A stretch of 64,000 nucleotides of DNA from Methanocella_A sp049676595. GTDB taxonomy: Archaea; Halobacteriota; Methanocellia; Methanocellales; Methanocellaceae. Below are positions 26,746 through 34,988 of the stretch, one piece after another. Under the pieces are notes generated by a model. The model was not told where the DNA came from, ran no database searches, and worked only from the letters and a program-made list of their open reading frames with translations. The position numbers and the translations under genes are program-made. How positions within the stretch are numbered: the first letter of the stretch is position 1; the number at the start of each line of letters is the position of its first letter. The stretch spans positions 1,488,001-1,552,000 of the forward strand of contig NZ_CP187259.1 in assembly GCF_049676595.1 (NCBI RefSeq), given 5' to 3'.

Positions 26746-27450
26746 ATGGAAGACATCCATGTCTATCTCCGGTTCTTCGGCGTGGGGGAAACCGTCACCG
26801 AAGAGGAGCTTAAGCGAGTACGGAACGTCTTCCTGAAAAAGTACCACCCGGACAGCGGCTCGGAAAACGAGGAGATGGCGAAGAAGACCAACATCGCCTA
26901 CGAGAAGATCGCCGCCTTCATCGAATTCCGGGATAAGATCAACGCTTCCGCGGGAGCTGGCCAGGGCTTTTCAAGCTACGCCGGCATCTACAACAAATAC
27001 CGGGATTCAGGCAGCCGGGAGGCCGCCCAGGAATTTTACGCCGAGATGCGCCAGCGCCAGGGCGAAGGGCTCAGGAAACACGCTTTCAGCTTCCACGGCA
27101 TATACGAAGATAAAACTCCTTCTGCATACAAGCACTACTTCGTAGACGCAGTGCTTAATTATACCTACCTTGCCTCAAAGCAGAAAGACATAGGCTACAC
27201 GTGCGGCCAGTACCTCGAAGTCTTTCCGCTGAACGTCTTCGCCGGCTGGGTAGAGCAGGTGTACCCGGAATGGCAGACGGACCGTCCTAAGATATGGGCC
27301 GAGATCAAGGGCAAGAGCTACAAAGCGCTGTTTATCGCGGCCGTCGAAGAATACACCAGGACGAACCAGTGCGCGATTAGAGATGCGCTGCTGGCCTTCA
27401 GGATTCCCGAGTCTAAGTACTATTACTGGAAAAGCTGCATGGCGAACTGA
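26746..27450 (+). CDS. DnaJ-domain protein
   Basis: 234 residues. An N-terminal J-domain carries the HPD triad at about 34-36 within a four-helix pattern (residues 5-65). The remaining 170 residues are helical and without a recognised domain. J-proteins stimulate Hsp70 ATPase; whether this one does depends on partner contacts outside HPD. Confidence 0.75.
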   Translation: MEDIHVYLRFFGVGETVTEEELKRVRNVFLKKYHPDSGSENEEMAKKTNIAYEKIAAFIEFRDKINASAGAGQGFSSYAGIYNKYRDSGSREAAQEFYAEMRQRQGEGLRKHAFSFHGIYEDKTPSAYKHYFVDAVLNYTYLASKQKDIGYTCGQYLEVFPLNVFAGWVEQVYPEWQTDRPKIWAEIKGKSYKALFIAAVEEYTRTNQCAIRDALLAFRIPESKYYYWKSCMAN

Positions 27451-27607
27451 GGTTCTCAGAGCGCAGCCGCATGTTATCTCCCTGAAACACTTGTGGACTA
27501 CCCTATCGTCTGCTACGCAAAAGCTTTATATATCCCGGGCACTGTCTACTTATTTGCACAATCATGCAAGTTTAAGATTATGTGACACTGCGCCAGGAGT
27601 ACTCCCA

Positions 27608-29101
27608 ATGAAAAGAAAGATGAAGAACGTAGGCCATTTTTTTAACCATGCTGCGGCAGCCGAAGCGCAGGCCATACTCATCCTTCTTTTTATCGTGCTG
27701 ATGCTCGCTATCGCAGTCAAGCTGACGGTGGCCGACAATATCGTGGCTGCTGCCGACCGTATATCCAAATACCGGGTGTGGGGTGCCGATAACACCGTTA
27801 CGGCGCCTTCCGGGGAGAGCTCAGCGATTACCATAACGAGCCCTGCCGATGGCGACACCCGGTATATCGACGAGCGTATCACCGTATCGGGCAGGCTTAT
27901 GCCCGGGCAGGGCAGGACAATCAAGCTTGTCTTCTACCGGATCAACGGCGACGAATGGGCCAAAGGCCAGATTAGCGGCGACCAGTGGTCAGGTGAGAGG
28001 AAGCGGTATGTTGAGGGGAACTACGAAATCGAAGCAGTAGCATACGATGATCTTGGCATGGAATCCGAGCATGCGGTCTCACATTTTGCAGTCCTGTTCA
28101 GGTACTATGCAGATGCCTTGTACGTTAATGATAACATCCCTCCAACCATGATCGCCGGAGATCGCTATCCATGCCAGATTACCTTCGATAATACGGGCAA
28201 CACCGCATGGACAAACGGACAGGGCTATGCGCTGGCATCTTATAGCACTGACTTCGGCTCCGGAACAATCCCGGTCCCGGCAGGCGGAGTAGCACCCACG
28301 GCCAGGAACACGTTTTCTACGACGCTATCTGCTCCCGAACTTCCTGGCAGCTATTCAATCACATACCGTATGAAGGGCGGAGGCTACGGGTGGTTCGGGG
28401 ATGAGCTGACAAGGGCTATTCGAGTCGACCCTGTCGTGAGGGATGCAAAAGTCGTATCCGTCGATATTCCGGCTGAAATGACTGAAGGCGACACTTACCA
28501 GGCGAAGATCACCATGAGGAATACTGGCACAGGCACATGGTATACTGATGGCAGCAACCACGTTGACCTAGGCCTGCCTGATGGCAACACCGGCGATGCC
28601 CATAAGTTTACCGGAAAGACGAGCGTGCCGATGTCGGGAATAACCGAAGTCCGACCAGGCGGAGAATATACGTTCCAGTTCCAGATCAAAGCTCCGGGGC
28701 CGGGGAGCTATGGTCTCAAGTTCAGGATGGTCGCTAAGGACAGCATATGGTTTGGAGAGCAGGCTGAAAAAGTGGTGAAGGTTAATGCAAAATCGGGGCC
28801 AGAGCCTGAGCCTGATGAGCCTGAGGAAGATTATCAGGCTTATGTGGCGAGTGGGAACTTTAGATTGATAGGGACTGATGGTAGAGAAAGAACAAATTGT
28901 ATGTGTGTTTGGTGTTATGATGGTCCACTTGTACGACATAATTCAAGATCTAGCTATGTTAAAAAGGATGGGTATGCAGATTGGGATATTGGTGGTCCTA
29001 ATGGTCAATATCGTATTTATAGCGATGATTATCATGGATCTATGGGCTTTAGCATGAATAATGGCGGTAATAAGGGTACTGTAACTTTCCGTGATAAGTA
29101 G
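27608..29101 (+). CDS. Surface protein with two NBR1/FW-like Ig domains and foreign-composition C-terminus
   Basis: 497 residues. A membrane-spanning segment near residues 20-42 is followed by a beta-domain (ITSPADGDTRYID, about 75-160) and two similar Ig-like units with the NTGNTAWT and NTGTGTWY motifs of the NBR1/FW type (about 175-275 and 285-395). From about residue 398, after an acidic PEPEPDEPEED linker, the DNA becomes AT-rich and the C-terminal domain has CMCVWC and many Gly/Asn. The ATG at 27608 removes an upstream extension that overlaps the J-protein gene. Confidence 0.7.
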   Translation: MKRKMKNVGHFFNHAAAAEAQAILILLFIVLMLAIAVKLTVADNIVAAADRISKYRVWGADNTVTAPSGESSAITITSPADGDTRYIDERITVSGRLMPGQGRTIKLVFYRINGDEWAKGQISGDQWSGERKRYVEGNYEIEAVAYDDLGMESEHAVSHFAVLFRYYADALYVNDNIPPTMIAGDRYPCQITFDNTGNTAWTNGQGYALASYSTDFGSGTIPVPAGGVAPTARNTFSTTLSAPELPGSYSITYRMKGGGYGWFGDELTRAIRVDPVVRDAKVVSVDIPAEMTEGDTYQAKITMRNTGTGTWYTDGSNHVDLGLPDGNTGDAHKFTGKTSVPMSGITEVRPGGEYTFQFQIKAPGPGSYGLKFRMVAKDSIWFGEQAEKVVKVNAKSGPEPEPDEPEEDYQAYVASGNFRLIGTDGRERTNCMCVWCYDGPLVRHNSRSSYVKKDGYADWDIGGPNGQYRIYSDDYHGSMGFSMNNGGNKGTVTFRDK

Positions 29102-29756
29102 TGGTGGCTTTATGAAAATTAAATCCTTAATCCTTGTAATATTTACTATAATGGCTGTTACTGTTGTGGTTCTAAGCCTAAATATGAACTTATCCAGTAA
29201 ATCCTCACAAGATATTGTAACTCCAAGCTCAAGTATACCGGTTAATCCAATTACCAATAATAGTACTCAAACAAGTAATAATACTCATACAACTAATGAT
29301 TCAAAAGGATTTGATGTTCAGAATCCTCAATATGTAAACAGTGACCATATCTATAACAATATTCGTTGGTCATACTATCCACAAATAGAAAAGATTTGTG
29401 TACATGATAGTGGAGTATCTGAACCCACTGAAGTAATTAATCATACATTTATTTACTTCGACATTGATGTAAATATTAAGGACCCTGAAAATACTAAAGA
29501 GCTTTATAGAGAAATGGCCGGCGTTGCTATTGAAATGCGTCAAATGTTAGGCCCAAATAGTTCCGTTAATGTTTGGGGTTTAGTGAATGGAATTGATAGT
29601 TACCATGTTGGCATGTTACCCTATGAGAATCGGGTATATGCAATAGATCACTACCATCCCTTCGCCTATAAAAATGACATTTATCTCATCCCCGGAGCCG
29701 ACATCTACGACTACCACAGCTACACTATAGTCAACAATTCGGTAATAGAGCCATAA
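28790..29756 (+). other. AT-rich segment with foreign composition
   Basis: From about 28790 the sequence switches from GC-rich to clearly AT-rich and stays so through the gene ending at 29756, then returns to GC-rich. The border falls inside a linker of the surface protein. This fits a horizontally acquired cassette that replaced its C-terminus and added a gene. Confidence 0.6.
29112..29756 (+). CDS. Secreted or membrane-anchored hypothetical protein
   Basis: 214 residues from the ATG at 29112, 10 bp after the surface protein. An N-terminal hydrophobic helix (about 5-26) is followed by an Asn/Thr/Ser-rich spacer (30-70) with several N-x-S/T sites, then a globular domain rich in tyrosine and aspartate. 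AT-rich. Likely an extracellular partner of the preceding protein's new C-terminal domain. No family recognised. Confidence 0.65.
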   Translation: MKIKSLILVIFTIMAVTVVVLSLNMNLSSKSSQDIVTPSSSIPVNPITNNSTQTSNNTHTTNDSKGFDVQNPQYVNSDHIYNNIRWSYYPQIEKICVHDSGVSEPTEVINHTFIYFDIDVNIKDPENTKELYREMAGVAIEMRQMLGPNSSVNVWGLVNGIDSYHVGMLPYENRVYAIDHYHPFAYKNDIYLIPGADIYDYHSYTIVNNSVIEP

Positions 29757-29761
29757 CTCTA

Positions 29762-30205
29762 TCACACTAGAATTGTAAGTTTAGCACTCACAATATCCTG
29801 CGTAATTCGGATAAATTCTCTGGCCGCTTTGATCGCCTCAGTGGCCTGGCCGACGGTGACGGATATGGCCCGGTTTACGATGTCATTTCTTAGCCCGGTG
29901 CACTGGGCGAAAGATCTGACGAGGCCGGTCCCGTAGTATCCTTTGTACAGGTCTTCGAGGTATGAGTTCCTCGCTTCGAGGGACTCGGTTGCGTACCCGT
30001 CGAGCGCCATCAGGCTGGATATGCAGTCGTTCATGATTTCATAGGCGCCCATGAGTCGGAAAGGTGCTGTTTCCGGGGTGAGTTCTGCAGCGCTGACCAG
30101 ATCAAGCTTGACCGGGGCGTTCTTGATTAGCTCTTTTGCCCTCGTTATGCTTCTGGCTTCTTTTACTGCAATGCCTGCTTTCACGTAGTGCTCGAACGGC
30201 TTCAC
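29762..30205 (-). CDS. Orphan HEPN-domain protein
   Basis: 147 residues from GTG, with GGAGG upstream. It is similar by eye to the HEPN proteins at 40456-40893 and 54390-54839: it shares the MKPFEHYV opening, the TAPFRLMGAYEIMNDCISSLMALDGY helix and the RNDI segment where canonical HEPN ribonucleases have R-x4-6-H (here R-N-D-I-V-N, no histidine). Unlike those two, no nucleotidyltransferase lies next to it, so it is either a solitary remnant or acts with a distant partner. Confidence 0.65.
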   Translation of the reverse strand: MKPFEHYVKAGIAVKEARSITRAKELIKNAPVKLDLVSAAELTPETAPFRLMGAYEIMNDCISSLMALDGYATESLEARNSYLEDLYKGYYGTGLVRSFAQCTGLRNDIVNRAISVTVGQATEAIKAAREFIRITQDIVSAKLTILV

Positions 30206-30387
30206 CTGTGCAACCTCCGGGTATCTGTCTATGATCGGATGTAGGTTAGTGTCCTTTTGAGCTTTTCCTCTGTTTAATCCGGCTTGAAGGGCACCTGGTA
30301 AACGTAATGCCTGTAATCTTCATCGTCGCAAAAAGTTTTAGCTTGAGTACTCCCATACACTAGTAACTTAACCTCTCGGTGTTTACG

Positions 30388-30750
30388 ATGGCGTGGGAAA
30401 AGATGTCGCAGGAAGCTGCAAGAAAACTCGCGGGACTGGTCGAGGGTTTCGAGTGTCAGAAGAAACCCATGTTCGGGCATGAAGTCTACTGGATCAATGG
30501 TAATATGTTTGCCGGAGTCTTCGCGAGCGACATATGGATCCGGCTAGCGAGGGATGATCAGGCCGATTTCTTCGAGGCATACGAGGATGCTAAGCTATTC
30601 GAGCCGATGCCGGGCAGGTCAATGAAGGATTATGTAGTTTTGCCAGAATCCGTGCTGGAGAATGAGGAGACCGCAAAAATGTGGCTGGAAAGGGCTTATC
30701 GGCATACTGCGTCGTTGCCTGAGAAAAAGGTGAAAGCGAAGAAGGGCTGA
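30388..30750 (+). CDS. TfoX N-terminal-domain protein
   Basis: 120 residues from the ATG at 30388 (a GTG three codons earlier is possible). The fold pattern GFECQKKPMFGHEVYWINGNMFAGVF followed by WIRLA and GRSMKDYVVLPESVL matches the TfoX/Sxy N-terminal domain. In bacteria TfoX regulates competence; single-domain archaeal proteins of this type have unknown function. Lysine-rich tail. Confidence 0.7.
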   Translation: MAWEKMSQEAARKLAGLVEGFECQKKPMFGHEVYWINGNMFAGVFASDIWIRLARDDQADFFEAYEDAKLFEPMPGRSMKDYVVLPESVLENEETAKMWLERAYRHTASLPEKKVKAKKG

Positions 30751-30780
30751 ATCGTCAGCTCATGCATGTGCCACGACAGT

Positions 30781-31179
30781 TCAATGTGTGACTGCCAGAT
30801 CCTTTTTTACAACTTTCTCTACCTGGGTAACGATGTCCTTAAGGCCCACGGGCTTCTCTAAAAACGCTGCTGCGCCCACCTTCATGGCTTCTTCCCGGGC
30901 ACCTGAGTCTGCGGTTACGAAAATGATCTTCATGTCCGGCTCGATGCTCCTGATCATTTTTGCGGCTTCGAGGCCGTCCATTATCGGCATGCGATAATCC
31001 ATTAGCATGACCTGTGGCCTGGGGCTGCACTCCTGGAACTTTTTCACGGCATCTTCCCCATCGTAGGCAATAAAGGCGACAGGAATCCCCATCATCTCGA
31101 AGACCTTCCTGTAAAACTCGATGATCACTCTCTCGTCGTCTACGATAGCGATACCGCTGTCCCATTTTACTTTTTGCAT
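30781..31179 (-). CDS. Stand-alone response regulator receiver
   Basis: 132 residues, REC domain only. Acidic pair D14-D15, phospho-acceptor aspartate in VMLMDYRMP (about residue 63), T/S in FVTADS and lysine in FLEKPVG. It has no output domain. It is closely similar to the REC protein 300 bp downstream, so the pair arose by tandem duplication. Confidence 0.85.
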   Translation of the reverse strand: MQKVKWDSGIAIVDDERVIIEFYRKVFEMMGIPVAFIAYDGEDAVKKFQECSPRPQVMLMDYRMPIMDGLEAAKMIRSIEPDMKIIFVTADSGAREEAMKVGAAAFLEKPVGLKDIVTQVEKVVKKDLAVTH

Positions 31180-31474
31180 TTTTTGACCCTCAGTGGCTCA
31201 TGATAGTATCTTGAATGCTACCTGTCTCTCTTGTCCGCCTCAACGCAAGTATGAAACCCGACGATGCACAAGCGGAGCATGACGATCGTACTATTGCTAC
31301 CTAACCTATAATACTTCAACAATAATGAACTATTTCTATCAAAAAGGGTATTATAACCTGATAATAGTACGGGGCTTAATTATTCAGATATAAATGACGC
31401 CGGGTACTGTATTCTGGTCTTCCTGCGGGTAACGGGGGAGTTGAGAATAATAAGAATATGTGAATTTTGGAAGA

Positions 31475-31864
31475 TCAGCAATTCAGCCCTCTAATCACGC
31501 ATTTGACTTCGAGGACGATCTCCCTCAGGCTGGCGGGCTTCTGGATGAAGGCCGCAGCGCCTGCCTTAAGGGCTTCGTCTCTCACGCCCGTATCGGCGCT
31601 GATAAAGATGATCCTGGTTGCAGGCTCGATTTTCCAGATTTTTTTGGACGCTTCGAGGCCGTTCATGGAAGGCATGCGGTAGTCCATGATCACGATCTGG
31701 GGCTTCGGGTTGCTATCCTCGAATTTTCGGATCGCGTCTTCACCATCGTAAGCTACGAAGGCGATCGGGATTTTGCTTGCAGTGAGAATTTTGCTGTACA
31801 TGTCGACGATCGCAGCCTCATCGTCCACGATCGCAATCCCTCCTCCCCATTTTTCGTTTTGAAT
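31475..31864 (-). CDS. Stand-alone response regulator receiver with probable ATT start
   Basis: 129 residues. REC domain similar to the neighbour at 30781-31179 along its whole length. The neighbour starts MQKVKWDSGIAIVDDE; the aligned codon here is ATT, giving IQNEKWGGGIAIVDDE, and GGAGGT lies six bases before it. The first conventional start (GTG at 31826-31828) falls inside strand 1 and would remove it. The protein is therefore called from ATT. The alternative is loss of a proper start (pseudogenisation). Confidence 0.65.
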   Translation of the reverse strand: MQNEKWGGGIAIVDDEAAIVDMYSKILTASKIPIAFVAYDGEDAIRKFEDSNPKPQIVIMDYRMPSMNGLEASKKIWKIEPATRIIFISADTGVRDEALKAGAAAFIQKPASLREIVLEVKCVIRGLNC

Positions 31865-32098
31865 CCTGATACCTCCGCAACAACTGGTGTATTGCTACTC
31901 GATTAGTAAAGCTCCCGCCTATACATACTTTCACCTAAGGCTATAGAAAACAGCGCCTCATACGTCGTAGATCTGGATTGACTTAGCTCACCTCATGCTC
32001 TCAACCTGTGTTTTTCATATTTTAAAATAGGTGATGTAATATAAAACTGACCCGTATTTTATTCCCCGGGCCGCGATAATGAGAAAAAAGTATAACCG

Positions 32099-32245
32099 TT
32101 AGTCAACAAGAGCTGTTTTTATACGTGCCCGCAATTCTTCGACGTGAGTCTGCTGCCTAACTGACATGGCTTGAATTTCTGCCAGCTCTTCGTTGGTCAT
32201 ACCGCCATTTATGGCCAGTAATAGAGTGTTCACTATGTTCTTCAT
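32099..32245 (-). CDS. Small helical protein
   Basis: 48 residues, too short for common ORF cut-offs. ATG at 32243-32245, stop TAA at 32099-32101, with a TATA-like tract (AATTATAAG) about 25 bases upstream. Sequence pattern: hydrophobic N-terminal helix, NGGMTNEELAEIQAMS (a short helix-turn), then a charged helix VEELRARIKTALVD. Unknown function; could be a small regulator. Confidence 0.45.
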   Translation of the reverse strand: MKNIVNTLLLAINGGMTNEELAEIQAMSVRQQTHVEELRARIKTALVD

Positions 32246-32471
32246 GCTGCATTTACCCCATAACTTATAATTTTGCAAGTGCGTTCGGTATATAAATACT
32301 TACCTGCCAATCGGTTGTACCAGTATCAATATCCCGCCATAAAAAATGCGGAAAATCGAAAAATAGCCTGAAAACTTATCGAAGTCATCCATAAATCGGC
32401 TGGTGCCTGAAGCCTGATCGACTGGTGCTATATACCATCACGTCAGATATATCTGGCGTTAAGGGCAAAAC

Positions 32472-32921
32472 ATGTCAAGTTCAGAGCGTATAGTGATCTT
32501 CGTGGATGGCAGCGGCTCAGGCCACAGCGCCGCCCACTTTTCGGACGACGAGGTATACCTCACCCACCAGAAAGGCGCCACCAACAACGAGGCGGAATAC
32601 AATGGCGTTATCCTGGCACTGGAGCACCTCCCGCCCGGGGCGAAGGCGACGATACAATCTGACAGCCAGCTCGTGGTGTACCAGCTAAATGGCAGATACC
32701 GCATTAACTACCCGCACCTGAGCCGGAAACGAGAGACGATCCTGTCGCTCATCGAGAAGAAAAAGCTGGATGTCCGAATCGAGTGGATACCCCGGGAGAA
32801 AAACAAGGCTGATGCAGATATCAGGAATCGCCATGGCGTCTCGAATAGTCTAAAGGCCGGCCCGGTGAAGGCTGCCGGGGATAACCGCTTTCAGGGAAAA
32901 TCAGGGAAAAATCGTCCATAA
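32472..32921 (+). CDS. rnhA: Ribonuclease HI
   Basis: 149 residues. Catalytic residues recognisable: D12 in FVDGSG, E42 in NNEAEYNG, D64 in QSDSQLVVY and an aspartate of NKADAD (about 114). This is the archaeal/short RNase HI form that cleaves RNA in RNA-DNA hybrids. The C-terminal 30 residues are a basic low-complexity tail. It converges on the methylase gene that follows. Confidence 0.85.
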   Translation: MSSSERIVIFVDGSGSGHSAAHFSDDEVYLTHQKGATNNEAEYNGVILALEHLPPGAKATIQSDSQLVVYQLNGRYRINYPHLSRKRETILSLIEKKKLDVRIEWIPREKNKADADIRNRHGVSNSLKAGPVKAAGDNRFQGKSGKNRP

Positions 32922-32925
32922 TCCT

Positions 32926-34809
32926 TTAAGTTAGATCAACATCAATACCGTACTTGTCTAGTAGAAACTCGTTGATCTTACCGGTGTCATTTTCGTGGTA
33001 CAGGTAATCCCACTCTTCGTCGCTAAAGCTGGGTATGCCGAACTTTTCGATGAAGTTCTTCTGGTAGCACTGGTAATTTCCTTCGATCTCAACGCTTGTT
33101 TTTTTGATGTAGTACTTCATGATGCTTGAATTCAGTATCTTCCGGATTTCAGTTAAATGGGCGTTTGAGAATATTCCATACCCATTACAGAAGAGGTTGG
33201 ATTCTATATCTAAAATGAAGTTTGGCTCGTTAGAAAAGGTTTTAGTATACAGCCGGGGCCCATGGAAATTCATCGCCTGAGTCCTGCCCCATGCATACCA
33301 GGTGGGGTATACCTTATTGCCTTTATCTCTGGAGCTTAATATCCCTTTAACGTCTGACAGATAACGGTAACACATTGGATACCTGCTTTTTAGTGACTCT
33401 TCAGGTATGATCGAGCATTTATTGTTCGTCACGACGTACGGAAATATGATCCGCAGCTTTGAAGATTTCACGTCTTCCTCAGTCGATACAGAAGCAATTT
33501 TTACTATCTTCCTGGTTATCCCTTTCTCGATCAAGTACTCTCTGCTATTGAATTTCGCTTTACAATAGTTTTCATCGTATTCGTTAACGAAATATATTTT
33601 ATCTTTTAGCGTGGCTATGCCTACCCGGATCTGGCATAATTTACCTAAAGGAGTGCCGGCGGATTCGATTTTTCTGATGTTCGAATAGTCACTTTCGCTC
33701 ATCAGCTGCCATTTTTTGTCATTTAGCCAGCTGTAATGGTATCTTGTGTAGGTAATATCGTCTAAATCGGATTGCAGGCTGGCGATATTGTCCAGATAGC
33801 AGAATTCAAAAGAGTCGTCTTTATGGCTGTTATCGATGAACGTAATGCAGGTGTAGGTAGAAGCGTCAAAAAGCTTCAGGTGGCCGAAGTTTACTATTCT
33901 AATAATCTTCCTGTTCCTGGCAAAGTATCTCCGGATATTTAACCCAGACAGCGATGTGTAATAATTATTAGGGGTGATATAGCCTAATCTTCCATTCTCC
34001 TTTAGCAGATCTACTCCAAGCTCAAAAAACGCATAATACAGGTTGAAGTTGCCGTTACCGATTGTTTGCCACTTTGATGTTAACTCTTCTTTAGCGGCCG
34101 AATCAAGGTCCTGAATTCTGACGTACGGGGGATTTCCGACGATAAAATCGAACCCGCCATTGACGAAGACTTGCGGGAATAGCTCATTCCAGTCAGCCTG
34201 GAGGCTATTGGCCACCTTTAGATTGAATCTTATAACCTCCTGGTCTTCGTTATTGCTTATGGCATATAAGCTCAGTATTATTCTGGTTCTTCTGATCGAG
34301 TAGTCGAATACGTCTACGCCAAATATGTTGTTTTCAATGATGTTGACGGCGCTTTTGCCTGATATCTGTTTTAGCCTTATCAGCGCTCCTAACAAAAACG
34401 CTCCGCAGCCGCACGAGCAATCGCAAATAGTGCCCTCGTTGCTCACAGTATTGTTTACAATATAGTCCACAATTTCCCGGGGCGTGTAAACGATACCGTT
34501 CTGGATGGCCTGCTCTTTACATATCAGCGACTCGAAGATCTTTACTATATCATAAACAGTCAATTGAATGTCCAGGTTTGATAATAATCGGTAGACGTCG
34601 CCGTTTGTATCGTGGCTTAATACGTCCTGGACAAAAGTGTTCTTAACGTCATGGACGCCGCCGGATTTCAAATAATACCTGACAATGCCTGATTCTATAT
34701 CTCTGGTGTCATATAAACTAAGTAAACTGGTTATGGATTTTAGGTCAATACGCTTGTTAACGTGACCTTTTCTAACCTTACCACTATCCATATTTTGCTT
34801 ACCAGGCAT
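32926..34809 (-). CDS. N6-adenine DNA methyltransferase, Eco57I/TaqI-like
   Basis: 627 residues. Motif I appears as CDCSCGCGAFL (about 129-139) and the adenine-binding motif IV as NPPY at about 223-226 in FIVGNPPYVRI. A target-recognition region follows and the C-terminal half carries a typical Eco57I-like tail. No nuclease domain is fused. It is divergent from the helicase-PLD-TPR gene across a 179-bp promoter region, so the two can form one modification/effector unit. Less GC-rich than flanking chromosome. Confidence 0.85.
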   Translation of the reverse strand: MPGKQNMDSGKVRKGHVNKRIDLKSITSLLSLYDTRDIESGIVRYYLKSGGVHDVKNTFVQDVLSHDTNGDVYRLLSNLDIQLTVYDIVKIFESLICKEQAIQNGIVYTPREIVDYIVNNTVSNEGTICDCSCGCGAFLLGALIRLKQISGKSAVNIIENNIFGVDVFDYSIRRTRIILSLYAISNNEDQEVIRFNLKVANSLQADWNELFPQVFVNGGFDFIVGNPPYVRIQDLDSAAKEELTSKWQTIGNGNFNLYYAFFELGVDLLKENGRLGYITPNNYYTSLSGLNIRRYFARNRKIIRIVNFGHLKLFDASTYTCITFIDNSHKDDSFEFCYLDNIASLQSDLDDITYTRYHYSWLNDKKWQLMSESDYSNIRKIESAGTPLGKLCQIRVGIATLKDKIYFVNEYDENYCKAKFNSREYLIEKGITRKIVKIASVSTEEDVKSSKLRIIFPYVVTNNKCSIIPEESLKSRYPMCYRYLSDVKGILSSRDKGNKVYPTWYAWGRTQAMNFHGPRLYTKTFSNEPNFILDIESNLFCNGYGIFSNAHLTEIRKILNSSIMKYYIKKTSVEIEGNYQCYQKNFIEKFGIPSFSDEEWDYLYHENDTGKINEFLLDKYGIDVDLT

Positions 34810-34988
34810 ATACAGATAGCAAATTTATAATGGCATAAATAACTTATTGAAGCGCTTACTGGATATCCCATCATATTTAGATAGCTCTGACTTGCGACGA
34901 TCTTCTTACCTATCAGTTTAGTCCTTATTAATAATTCAGGATTAAAAAGAAAATTATATCCTTGAATGCACCTGATACTATATCTATC
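34810..34988. promoter_or_regulatory. Divergent promoters of methylase and helicase genes
   Basis: Minus-strand TATA (ATTATAAATT, centre about 34832) lies 20-25 bases before the methylase ATG. Plus-strand AATTATATC at about 34951-34960 lies about 30 bases before the helicase ATG at 34989. Confidence 0.5.
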
